Positions 54,631 through 62,312 of a stretch of DNA of 64,000 nt are shown here, piece after piece. Within the stretch, counting starts at the first letter, position 1. Each line of letters starts with the position of its first letter. The position numbers and the translations under genes were made by a program. The notes under the pieces were generated by a model that saw only the letters and a program-made list of their open reading frames with translations, ran no database searches and was not told where the DNA came from. The stretch lies in assembly GCA_965230665.1 (NCBI GenBank), contig CBDDLM010000004.1:1860001-1924000 (forward strand), read 5' to 3'. This DNA comes from JAGNRR01 sp965230665. GTDB lineage: Bacteria; Bacteroidota; Bacteroidia; Chitinophagales; Chitinophagaceae.

Positions 54631-57147
54631 TTAACTAAAGAGTTCTCCGCTTGTCTTATTATTTTGATCTTCTATTAGAGAAATCTCTAAGAGATCTTTA
54701 TCACATAACTTATTTCCGATCGATTTCCACCCCTTTACCTCAACAAACTCTTCTAAGTCAATTGTCTCTTCACTCGGCAGATATTTTTTCTTACCTGTTT
54801 TGAGGGTAATGACTGGTGAGTTTTTAGAGGTCACCCATTCTAAGTGGTTTTTATCACCTTCTTTGATAAACAAGAATTCACTGTTTAACGTTTGTGTTTC
54901 AATCTTAAATCGTTTCACAAAGTATTGTTTCTTTCGCGCATCAAACCATACGGCGGAAATAATACTATTTGGATTGAATTTCTGAATACGAATCAAATGA
55001 TCGTTTTCAAATCGCGTGCTTAAATCAGTATCGTGTAACTTATAGGAGCCATTTTGATAGAAGGATAAGATCAGATCCCCTTCATGAAACTCACCTAAAT
55101 AAATACCTTTTTCTTCCTTACCTAAACGGCCTACTTTGTCATCATACCAAAATTTCTCACCTGGCAACGAGGAACTGCCTTTGCTGATAAGTTTAACGCT
55201 TCTTACCGCATACTTTGTTACTTGATTGCCCTGACTGCTTCTTCCTTTAATGGCAATATCTGCAAAGTCATATTCAAATTTTTTAATACGCGCTCTAGCC
55301 GCTGAGCTTAGGTTTACTTTTACCAACTCACTTTCTCCTCCAGGGTTTTCAGAGAAGTAATGTACTTTGCTTTTTGGAGTGCCCTTGGTAATATGATATT
55401 CTTTATTACGGGTTATGCTTTTCACATTAAATCGTTTCGCATAAGTTTTACCCGTTTTACCATCAACATACATAGCATTATATGTAGTTCGTTCGTCTCC
55501 TTTTTTCCAAACGGCCACATGGAGTATATTTTTTCCAATAAAGGTTTTGTCTTCAACCTTGACCACTTTCATAACGCCATCTGCGGAGAACGCAATGATA
55601 TCATCAACGTCCGCACACTCAAAAAGAAGCTCATCTTTTTTGAGTCCTTTACCAATAAAACCATCCTTACGATTTACGTACATTTTGGTGTTCGCAATGG
55701 CAATGTGTTTTACTTCGATATTATCAAATGGCTTGATCTCTGTCTTACGTTCACGCCCTTTTCCATACTTCTCTAAAAGATTTTGGTAATAGGCAATGGC
55801 AAACTCTGTAAGATGTTTTAGATCATGCTTTGTTTGTTTAATCTCGGCTTCGAGATTTTTAATTTGATTTATAAGTTCATCGATATCTAACTTATAAATT
55901 CTTCTGACAGGTTTCTCGGTTAATTTTACAACATCCTCTCTAGCAATTGCCCGTTTGAGTTTTTTCTTGTAGGGTAGGAACGCTTTTTCAATGGCTTGTA
56001 AAACCGTTTCCCAATCTTTATGCTTCTTTTCTAACTCTTTGTATATCTTCTCTTCGAAGAATATTTTTTCAAGTGAGGTGTAGTGCCATTTATTTTCAAG
56101 GGCAGCTAACTTGATTTCTAATTCCTTTTTAAGTAACTCACGGGTGTGCTCAGTATTATGTTTGAGCATTTCACTAGCCGTTATAAAGCACGGTTTATTC
56201 TCTCGAATTACGCAGATATTGGGTGAAATTGATATTTCACATTGCGTAAAGGCATACAGTGCATCGATTGTTTGGTCGGCGCTAATACCGCTTGCAATTT
56301 GTACTTCTATTTCCACATCAGCAGCGGTGTTATCTGTTACTTTTTTTACTTTAAGTTTATTATTATCGCTTGCTTTAACGATACTATCAATAACGGAATT
56401 CGTAGTACAGCCGTACGGAACATCGGTGATTATGAGTGTTTTGTTGTCCTTTTTTTCAATATGTGCTCGCACACGGACTTTTCCTCCACGTTTCCCATCA
56501 TTATAATTATCTGCGTCCATCATCCCCCCTGTAGGGAAGTCTGGTAACAATTTAAAACGTTTCCCCTCAAGATGTTTTATAGAGGCTTTGATAAGCTCGA
56601 TAAAGTTATGCGGGAGTATTTTAGTAGAAAGTCCAACGGCTATGCCTTCTGCTCCTTGAGCCAATAATAAAGGAAATTTCATAGGAAGATGAACAGGTTC
56701 ATTTTTACGCCCGTCATAACTTAACTGCCATTCCGTTGTTTTGGGGTTAAAGGCTACATCCAGTGCAAATTTTGAAAGCCGCGCTTCGATATATCGTGGT
56801 GCGGCAGCACTGTCACCTGTTCTTACATCACCCCAGTTTCCTTGCGTTTCTATCAATAGGTCTTTTTGTCCCAAATTGATAATTGCATCTCCTATACTGG
56901 CATCACCATGAGGATGATACTGCATACTTTGACCAATTACGTTTGCCACTTTATTGAAACGTCCATCATCCATCTCTTTAAGAGCATGTAAAATCCTGCG
57001 CTGAACAGGCTTTAATCCATCAGCGATATCAGGTATAGCACGTTCTAAAATAACATAACTGGCATAATCCAAAAACCAGTTCTTATACATCTCCTTCACA
57101 TGATTATGTGGAGAGTCAGCTGCTTGTAAGGGCTCACTTTTTGGCAT
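54631..57147 (-). CDS. parC: DNA topoisomerase IV subunit A
   Basis: An 838-residue type IIA topoisomerase A subunit that decatenates chromosomes. The breakage-reunion domain starts DYASYVILERAIPDIADGLK and has GQSMQYHPHGDASIGDAI and the catalytic tyrosine in AAPRYIEARLSKFA. The C-terminal domain is a beta-pinwheel. Length and order match Bacteroidota ParC, not GyrA, whose GyrA-box (QRRGGKG) is not seen. parE is not adjacent. A TACTTTTG element on this strand ends 5 bases before the ATG, so the gene is nearly leaderless. Confidence 0.92.
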   Translation of the reverse strand: MPKSEPLQAADSPHNHVKEMYKNWFLDYASYVILERAIPDIADGLKPVQRRILHALKEMDDGRFNKVANVIGQSMQYHPHGDASIGDAIINLGQKDLLIETQGNWGDVRTGDSAAAPRYIEARLSKFALDVAFNPKTTEWQLSYDGRKNEPVHLPMKFPLLLAQGAEGIAVGLSTKILPHNFIELIKASIKHLEGKRFKLLPDFPTGGMMDADNYNDGKRGGKVRVRAHIEKKDNKTLIITDVPYGCTTNSVIDSIVKASDNNKLKVKKVTDNTAADVEIEVQIASGISADQTIDALYAFTQCEISISPNICVIRENKPCFITASEMLKHNTEHTRELLKKELEIKLAALENKWHYTSLEKIFFEEKIYKELEKKHKDWETVLQAIEKAFLPYKKKLKRAIAREDVVKLTEKPVRRIYKLDIDELINQIKNLEAEIKQTKHDLKHLTEFAIAYYQNLLEKYGKGRERKTEIKPFDNIEVKHIAIANTKMYVNRKDGFIGKGLKKDELLFECADVDDIIAFSADGVMKVVKVEDKTFIGKNILHVAVWKKGDERTTYNAMYVDGKTGKTYAKRFNVKSITRNKEYHITKGTPKSKVHYFSENPGGESELVKVNLSSAARARIKKFEYDFADIAIKGRSSQGNQVTKYAVRSVKLISKGSSSLPGEKFWYDDKVGRLGKEEKGIYLGEFHEGDLILSFYQNGSYKLHDTDLSTRFENDHLIRIQKFNPNSIISAVWFDARKKQYFVKRFKIETQTLNSEFLFIKEGDKNHLEWVTSKNSPVITLKTGKKKYLPSEETIDLEEFVEVKGWKSIGNKLCDKDLLEISLIEDQNNKTSGELFS

Positions 57148-57152
57148 AAATC

Positions 57153-57160
57153 CAAAAGTA
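57153..57160 (-). promoter_or_regulatory. -7 element of parC
   Basis: Read on the minus strand, TACTTTTG matches TAnnTTTG and is 5 bases from the parC ATG at 57147. Confidence 0.55.
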
Positions 57161-57227
57161 AACCGTAGCAGATTCTTTTATATTTAATTTTAATCACATA
57201 GCTGTGAATTGAAGAAGTGAAGAGTAT

Positions 57228-57235
57228 TACCTTTG
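57228..57235 (+). promoter_or_regulatory. -7 element of DUF4271-hemD
   Basis: TACCTTTG matches TAnnTTTG, with a TTG at 57209-57211 at 16-base spacing. It covers the TTG at 57233, so the GTG at 57242 is the more likely start and the mRNA would be leaderless or nearly so. Confidence 0.55.
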
Positions 57236-57241
57236 AGCATT

Positions 57242-58075
57242 GTGCGTCGAATTACACTTTTTTTATTCCTGATAACATCATGCTTCTATGTTTTGGGTCA
57301 GGATAGTACATTGTATGAAGTTGATTCGAATCACATTCAGGCTGAAGCTGACTCTCTTGTTTCACAAGATACAGTGACGCATAGATCTGAGGTAACGTAT
57401 CAGGATCTTGGGAAAAAAAGGAAGTCATCTTCTCATGGACTTTTATTCTTTATAGGATTGGGTACCTTTTTGCTTTTTGGGATACTTCGTCTTTTATATA
57501 CCAAACATATTAAAGAGCTAATTTCAATCTTAAGTCGCAGTACACTGGGCAGAATGACAAGCAAAGAAAGTGTCTGGCAGAACCTAATGCCTAGATGGCT
57601 ATTCTTAATAATATATTTTTTAGCAGCGGGTTACATCGCTGGGCAAATTATTGCCTATTTCAATTTTGTTAAAGAATCTGATATGACTCTATGGCTTTGG
57701 GGTACGCTCATTATTTTTTTGGCTTACATCTTTAAGTTCCTAACGATTCATGCGGTCGCTCTTGTATTTCGTTTTAATAAAACGGCGGTTTCTTTTTTTA
57801 ATCATCTGTCTGTGGTGAATCAATTACTCGGGCTGATTTTATTGCCGGTTTGTGGAATTATCATGTTAGCACCGGCGAAAGTGACTAATATTGTACTAAT
57901 CGCAATCACCGTAGTTTTGCTTATGTCATTGATATTCAAACTGTTAATAAGTGCAGGCTACATAAGAAATCTACCCAAGGTAAATTATTTCCACTTTATT
58001 CTTTATCTTTGCACACTCGAATTTATACCCCTCGCCGTTTTTGCCAGATATGTGTATAACGGTATCGGAGCATAG
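57242..58075 (+). CDS. DUF4271 membrane protein
   Basis: A protein of about 277 residues with a signal-like N-terminus (RRITLFLFLITSCFYVLG), a Ser/Asp-rich outer segment and about six membrane helices. The DUF4271 family is typical of Bacteroidota and commonly sits before hemD, as here (30-base gap). The open frame starts at TTG 57233, but GTG 57242 is preferred because a TACCTTTG promoter element covers the TTG. Function is unknown; genetic pairing with heme synthesis is suggestive only. Confidence 0.8.
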   Translation: MRRITLFLFLITSCFYVLGQDSTLYEVDSNHIQAEADSLVSQDTVTHRSEVTYQDLGKKRKSSSHGLLFFIGLGTFLLFGILRLLYTKHIKELISILSRSTLGRMTSKESVWQNLMPRWLFLIIYFLAAGYIAGQIIAYFNFVKESDMTLWLWGTLIIFLAYIFKFLTIHAVALVFRFNKTAVSFFNHLSVVNQLLGLILLPVCGIIMLAPAKVTNIVLIAITVVLLMSLIFKLLISAGYIRNLPKVNYFHFILYLCTLEFIPLAVFARYVYNGIGA

Positions 58076-58104
58076 TTCGTTTTATTTTTTTAAGAAAAGG
58101 GTTT

Positions 58105-58920
58105 ATGAGTAAAGTAGCTGCTAAAAAGAAAGTCGCCAAAAGAACTTCATCAACTAAGAAGAAGACGGCGTCAAAGAAGAAAATAAAATCCATTTTAATT
58201 TCACAGCCTGAGCCAAGTTCACCTAAATCACCTTATTTTGATTTGGAACGGAAGTACGGTGTGGAAATCGATTTTTACCCCTTCATAGTCGTAGAAGGCG
58301 TTACAGCTAAAGAGTTTCGTAAACAAAAAGTAGATGTCCAAAATCAAACGGCGATAATTTTTACAAGTCGAAATGCAATTGATCATTTCTTTAGATTGTG
58401 TGAAGAACTTCGTGTAAAAGTAAACGGTGACATGAAATACTTTTGTATTTCTGAAGCTGTGGCTTTATACCTACAAAAGTTCATCGTCTATCGTAAACGA
58501 AAGATATTTTTTGGTTCTGGTGGAGTAGATGGTCTTCTAGAGTCAATCCTAAAGCATAGAACGAAAGAGAAATTTATTGTACCAGTTAATGATCTAATTC
58601 ATAAAAAAGTGACTTCCACTTTAGATGAGAATGACATTGAGTGGCGAGAAGCTGTGCTTTATAGAACAGTTTGTAATAATTGCGAAGAGATTATCAAGAA
58701 GAATCACGATGTACTTGTTTTCTTTAGCCCCAGTGGTGTAAAATCGCTTTTCGAAAATAATCCGAGCTACAAGCAAAATGGAACAGCGGTAGCAACCTTT
58801 GGACCCAAAACAAAGGCTGCAGCCCTAGACGCTGGGCTTAAGCTACAAATTGAGGCGCCAATGCCTAATATGCCTTCTATGGTTGCCGCTTTAAAGCATT
58901 ATCTAGAAGCGAATAAATAA
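58105..58920 (+). CDS. hemD: Uroporphyrinogen-III synthase with lysine-rich tail
   Basis: A 271-residue enzyme that closes hydroxymethylbilane to uroporphyrinogen III in heme synthesis. The HemD two-lobe core begins about residue 27 (IKSILISQPEPSSPKSPYFDLE) and shows EGVTAKEFRKQ, AIIFTSRNAIDHFFR and FFSPSGVKSLFEN. Before it lies a tail with 12 lysines in the first 29 residues (AAKKKVAKRTSSTKKKT), like the tail on BCCP. No in-frame ATG follows the tail that would give a normal start. It follows DUF4271 on the same strand. Confidence 0.9.
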   Translation: MSKVAAKKKVAKRTSSTKKKTASKKKIKSILISQPEPSSPKSPYFDLERKYGVEIDFYPFIVVEGVTAKEFRKQKVDVQNQTAIIFTSRNAIDHFFRLCEELRVKVNGDMKYFCISEAVALYLQKFIVYRKRKIFFGSGGVDGLLESILKHRTKEKFIVPVNDLIHKKVTSTLDENDIEWREAVLYRTVCNNCEEIIKKNHDVLVFFSPSGVKSLFENNPSYKQNGTAVATFGPKTKAAALDAGLKLQIEAPMPNMPSMVAALKHYLEANK

Positions 58921-58957
58921 TTTTTTACAATAAAGGTTACCAAGGTCTGGACCATGT

Positions 58958-59713
58958 TCAATCCTTAGGGTAGGCTAGAAAGTAGTAGTTCTTTTTTTGG
59001 TAGAACTGTTCTGAAAATGCTGCGCTTGAAAATTGATGAGATTGATTCTTGAGCCAATGTGCCATAGTAGATATTCTCATATTGAGCCCTTCTAAAAGCT
59101 CAAAGATTTCATTTGGTGTTGTGTTATAGTAGTCTGAGGCACCTAACCCGTGTTCAAAAACAATAATAGGTTTCATAGATTTAATAATGTGCTTAGCCCC
59201 TTGCAGTACACCTAATTCTGCTCCTTCAACATCTATTTTAATTAGTGCGCAGGATTGTACGTTATAATCATGTAATAAAAGATTATCTAAAGTGTCTGAT
59301 GGTACAGAAATAACACTTATCTCATCTTGTTCTGATGGGTATTCTCTTCTTCTTATACCGCTATAGGCAGGGTGTGTTAGGTTTGCATGAAAGGAGACAT
59401 TTCCTTTCTTATCAGAAAGAGCAATGTTGTGTATACTAATTTTTGACTTGTTTCGATATTTAGCTGTCAATGACTTATAATGATCTGGTAGTGGTTCAAA
59501 GATGTGGTGTTCTCCATTTGGAGAGTATTTTATAAAAAGATCTGTAACCTCTCCAACATGTGCACCAACATCAATCATATTACCTCCTGAAGACGTATTA
59601 CCAGAAATTACCCTTATAACTTTTTCCAGCTCCCAATCATATTTTTGATTTTGGGAGATGAAAATTCCCACTGAAGACAAAGTTTGCTTTGCTAGATTTT
59701 TAATATTGAGCAT
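58958..59713 (-). CDS. FkbM-family SAM-dependent methyltransferase
   Basis: A 251-residue methyltransferase. SAM motif I is IDVGAHVGEVTDLF, followed by HIFEPLPDHYKSLT and the FkbM signature ALIKIDVEGAELGVLQGAK. FkbM-type enzymes O-methylate sugars or small metabolites. The ATG at 59713 overlaps by one base the stop of an upstream frame that encodes a decayed T9SS sorting domain (TAATG), so this gene was once co-translated with a secreted-protein gene. The present promoter is unclear. Confidence 0.85.
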   Translation of the reverse strand: MLNIKNLAKQTLSSVGIFISQNQKYDWELEKVIRVISGNTSSGGNMIDVGAHVGEVTDLFIKYSPNGEHHIFEPLPDHYKSLTAKYRNKSKISIHNIALSDKKGNVSFHANLTHPAYSGIRRREYPSEQDEISVISVPSDTLDNLLLHDYNVQSCALIKIDVEGAELGVLQGAKHIIKSMKPIIVFEHGLGASDYYNTTPNEIFELLEGLNMRISTMAHWLKNQSHQFSSAAFSEQFYQKKNYYFLAYPKD

Positions 59714-59900
59714 TACTGTTTAACTGCTTTAAAGGGTTCTTGATTACCAAATTTGTCGAGTAGACAACAAGATACAATCCGTTTTTAAGTTTTTCTGTCG
59801 ATAATGATATAGTTGACCCAGAAGTTTCATCAATATCTTTTTCAATCACCTTATTCTCTAAAACGTTTTTATGAGAAAGAGCAATAAAAGGGGGTTCATT
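59713..59900 (-). pseudogene. Remnant of a T9SS cargo gene (C-terminal sorting domain)
   Basis: On the minus strand the bases from 59900 down encode NEPPFIALSHKNVLENK, then TISLSTEKLKNGLYLVVYS, the end of a T9SS type A sorting domain. Just after, the frame shifts by one base near 59757-59762: the other frame continues DKFGNQEPFKAVKQ and a stop at 59715-59713, a classic sorting-domain end. Immediately upstream an in-frame TAG at 59903-59901 truncates it, though the frame beyond it (SNYNLISDYLPLIYDL) reads on. At least two lesions and a missing 5' part make this a decayed gene. The stop overlaps the fkbM start. A sequencing error could explain only one of the lesions. Confidence 0.6.
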
Positions 59901-60011
59901 CTATAAATCATAAATTAAAGGTAGATAATCACTTATCAAATTATAGTTAGAATTTGGAATTTTCTTTCTCCTAAAGAGTTATTAACTTTTCGTAATCGTA
60001 ATATATGTTTA

Positions 60012-60407
60012 TTACTCTTTCCTTCGGTTAGCTTTTTTGCGTTCCCAGCGTTCACGTTCTATGTCCAAAAATTTCAAAAATTCTTTGGTTGGCAGTAACT
60101 TACGCATACAACTATCTCGGTATGCATAAATACTTCGATAGGCAGCAGTGCGTTCCGTTCTGCTTAAATTTTTAGTCAGAGCCTTTACGGAATCAAATTT
60201 TTGGCCCAGTTGTATATTCAACATATAGAGTGCTTCCTCTTCTGCTGGAGTAACATTAATGCTATCTACCATTTTCTTGGTGAAGTACCGCGCTTTTTCT
60301 TCAGGAGTTCTTTTTTTATACGTGTACTTTTTTTGCGCGGCGCATGAAAAAGCCACTCCAAACAGAATTGTAAAAAGTATGATACAAATTCGTTTGAAGT
60401 GGCCCAT
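60012..60407 (-). CDS. Small exported protein, Spy/CpxP-like helical
   Basis: A 131-residue protein with a signal peptide (MGHFKRICIILFTILFGVAF, cleavage near CAAQ) and an Arg/Lys/Glu-rich helical mature part: TPEEKARYFTKKMVDSINVT, then LSRTERTAAYRSIYAYRD. Two charged helices with a T-x-E-E/TPAEEEA pattern recall periplasmic Spy/CpxP-type helical chaperones, though the LTxxQ motif is absent, so this is a weak resemblance. ATG 60407 is chosen because the upstream in-frame ATG at 60437 lies within the preceding gene. It lies 10 bases after the DUF937 gene and is probably co-transcribed. Confidence 0.65.
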   Translation of the reverse strand: MGHFKRICIILFTILFGVAFSCAAQKKYTYKKRTPEEKARYFTKKMVDSINVTPAEEEALYMLNIQLGQKFDSVKALTKNLSRTERTAAYRSIYAYRDSCMRKLLPTKEFLKFLDIERERWERKKANRRKE

Positions 60408-60417
60408 AAATAAGTCG

Positions 60418-61050
60418 TTATCCACCCAGTAGTCCACCTAATAAATCCATGACTCCACCACCATTACCTTGGCGATTCCGTTGTACGTTGGAAGCAGCTC
60501 CACTTGTAGCGGCTATAATATCTTGTAAGTCTACATCTCCGTCACCATCAATATCTAAACCTCCACTTTGCGTGACTTTTGATAGGATACTTCCAAAGTC
60601 AATACCTTTAGAACGATTGGGTAACTCAACGGCATTGCCATGATTGGACTTGCCTCCTAATAAGGAGCCTAGCAAACCATTAATATCAAACCCATTATTA
60701 TCTGAGCTTGTTGTATTACTTACTAATTTACTTAGTATCATAGGAATTAAACTGCTTGCAATACCATTTGCGCTATCCTTCGAGAGGCCTAAACGGGTCA
60801 TAAACTGTCCAACTAAATTCTGCGTGATTCCACCTACAAGAGCATTGTCCGTATTTACTCCTTTCTGACCTCCAAATAAGCCCATAACCTCCTGTAAACC
60901 ATCGTTTGCTAATACATTCTGTAAGCCACTAAATATAGATTCTGTTGCTAGGCCTACAGCCAAATTATTTTGCTCATTCGGAATCGCTGGGTTATTAATT
61001 ATTTCTTGCTGCGATTCGTTCTGAATCAAAGAAAATAGCTTTTCTATCAT
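60418..61050 (-). CDS. DUF937 protein with calcium-loop motif
   Basis: A 210-residue protein with no signal peptide. Residues 1-130 are a helical DUF937 domain (FSGLQNVLANDGLQEVMGLF, GGQKGVNTDNALVGGITQNL). DUF937 resembles YidB and has no firm function. Residues 166-177 (DIDGDGDVDLQD) form a perfect EF-hand or dockerin-type calcium loop with Asp at positions 1, 3, 5, 7, 9 and 12. The C-terminus is a Gly/Asn/Leu-rich tail ending MDLLGGLLGG. It precedes the small exported protein gene on the same strand. Confidence 0.8.
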   Translation of the reverse strand: MIEKLFSLIQNESQQEIINNPAIPNEQNNLAVGLATESIFSGLQNVLANDGLQEVMGLFGGQKGVNTDNALVGGITQNLVGQFMTRLGLSKDSANGIASSLIPMILSKLVSNTTSSDNNGFDINGLLGSLLGGKSNHGNAVELPNRSKGIDFGSILSKVTQSGGLDIDGDGDVDLQDIIAATSGAASNVQRNRQGNGGGVMDLLGGLLGG

Positions 61051-61086
61051 AATATCAATAAATTTTGAAAAACTAAGGTAACGTAT

Positions 61087-61824
61087 TTAAATTAATAATT
61101 TAATCTCACCATGACGGTATTGGGTGTTGTTGATTTTAAGAAAACCGTACTGATCTGCCCCAAATAACTGACCATGTTGACTGCGACCATCTTTTTCAAA
61201 CAGAATATTGTCTTCATAACCATGCAGAAGGCTGTTATATTCTGAAATCAGGTCTATATCTTGTTTTTGGTAGTGTTCGAATGCTCTATTTAACTGATTG
61301 AACAGCTTCTTTCGGATAGCTGTCAGGGGAATATTTCTATTAAGTTCTGTTTGAAGAGAGGTAGCTTGAATTCCTTCAGGAAACTTTGTTTGGTTTACGT
61401 TAATGCCAATTCCAACAATGGCATACTGCCATTGCTGTCCACGAATAATATTTTCAATAAGAATTCCTGCCACTTTCTTGCGATTAACAAAGAGATCATT
61501 GGGCCATTTAATAGATGCAGCACTAATCTCGTAATCTTCCATAAGCATATGCGCTACACCGGAGCAAAAGGCGGCATTCAACAGAAATTGAGATTGCAGG
61601 TCCTTTTTGGAAGTATCTAGGACGAAACTTAGCAGTAAGTTCTTCTCTTTTTCTGCTTGCCATAGTTTTCCTTGTTGCCCTTTGCCTTGGGTCTGATAAT
61701 TGGTAATAATAGCAGTCCCATGCTCTACACTACCTTCGTTAGCCAAATGCATAGCATAATCGTTTGTGCTATCAATTTGATCAAATTCTATTATAGTGGA
61801 ACCAATGGGTGGAAATGAAGGCAT
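61087..61824 (-). CDS. birA: Biotin-[acetyl-CoA-carboxylase] ligase
   Basis: A 245-residue biotin protein ligase that activates biotin as biotinyl-AMP and attaches it to BCCP. The biotin site is FDQIDSTNDYAMHLANEGS, the nucleotide loop is TQGKGQQGKLWQAEKEKNL, and ASIKWPNDLFVNRKKVAGIL carries the catalytic lysine. No N-terminal helix-turn-helix, so it is a class I ligase without repressor function. Its substrate AccB is encoded at 27.7 kb. It is divergent from rsfS. Confidence 0.96.
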   Translation of the reverse strand: MPSFPPIGSTIIEFDQIDSTNDYAMHLANEGSVEHGTAIITNYQTQGKGQQGKLWQAEKEKNLLLSFVLDTSKKDLQSQFLLNAAFCSGVAHMLMEDYEISAASIKWPNDLFVNRKKVAGILIENIIRGQQWQYAIVGIGINVNQTKFPEGIQATSLQTELNRNIPLTAIRKKLFNQLNRAFEHYQKQDIDLISEYNSLLHGYEDNILFEKDGRSQHGQLFGADQYGFLKINNTQYRHGEIKLLI

Positions 61825-61861
61825 TATAAGTATTTACTATTAAATTTGCAGTAACATAAGT

Positions 61862-61869
61862 CAAATGTA
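61862..61869 (-). promoter_or_regulatory. -7 element of birA
   Basis: Read on the minus strand, TACATTTG matches TAnnTTTG, 37 bases before the birA ATG. Confidence 0.45.
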
Positions 61870-61888
61870 AAACGTAAAAATATTCTAT

Positions 61889-62275
61889 TTGAAAACAGCA
61901 GCACAATCTACCAATAAACAATCCACACTTTCAACCGATAGTCCTCTTATTAAAAACATCATTGCCGCCATTCAAGATAAAAAAGGTGAGAATATTGTTT
62001 CGCTAGACTTAACGAACGTCACCGAATCCATAGCAGACTTTTTTGTTCTTTGTGATGCCAGTAATACCATTCAGCTTAAAACAATCGCTGATTTTATTGA
62101 AGAGAAAGTGCGCGAAAACTGTTCTGAAAAACCTGCACGCGTAGATGGTAAAAAGGGGCAGCAATGGATTGTGTTAGATTATGTCGATGTCGTGATACAC
62201 TGTATGATGCCTCCAGTGCGTGAGTTGTATCAACTAGAGGAACTTTGGCACGATGCTAACAAATTAACACATTAA
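61889..62275 (+). CDS. rsfS: Ribosomal silencing factor RsfS
   Basis: A 128-residue RsfS/DUF143 protein that binds uL14 on the 50S subunit and blocks subunit joining in nutrient limitation. Motifs: ENIVSLDLTNVTESIADFFV, CDASNTIQLKTIADFIEEK and WIVLDYVDVVIHCM. No ATG lies near its start; TTG at 61889 is the only nearby candidate and gives a Ser/Thr/Lys-rich N-terminus (KTAAQSTNKQSTLST). It is followed by ftsH, which has its own promoter element 7 bases after this stop. Confidence 0.93.
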   Translation: MKTAAQSTNKQSTLSTDSPLIKNIIAAIQDKKGENIVSLDLTNVTESIADFFVLCDASNTIQLKTIADFIEEKVRENCSEKPARVDGKKGQQWIVLDYVDVVIHCMMPPVRELYQLEELWHDANKLTH

Positions 62276-62282
62276 GTCTTCG

Positions 62283-62290
62283 TACCTTTG
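62283..62290 (+). promoter_or_regulatory. -7 element of ftsH
   Basis: TACCTTTG matches TAnnTTTG and lies 22 bases before the ftsH ATG at 62313. Confidence 0.55.
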
Positions 62291-62312
62291 TACGATTCTT
62301 TAGAACAGATAG

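Noticed and set aside
55360..55776. A 138-codon frame antisense to parC
   Set aside because: It lies wholly within conserved parC sequence and encodes a Phe/Ile-rich product with no family features.
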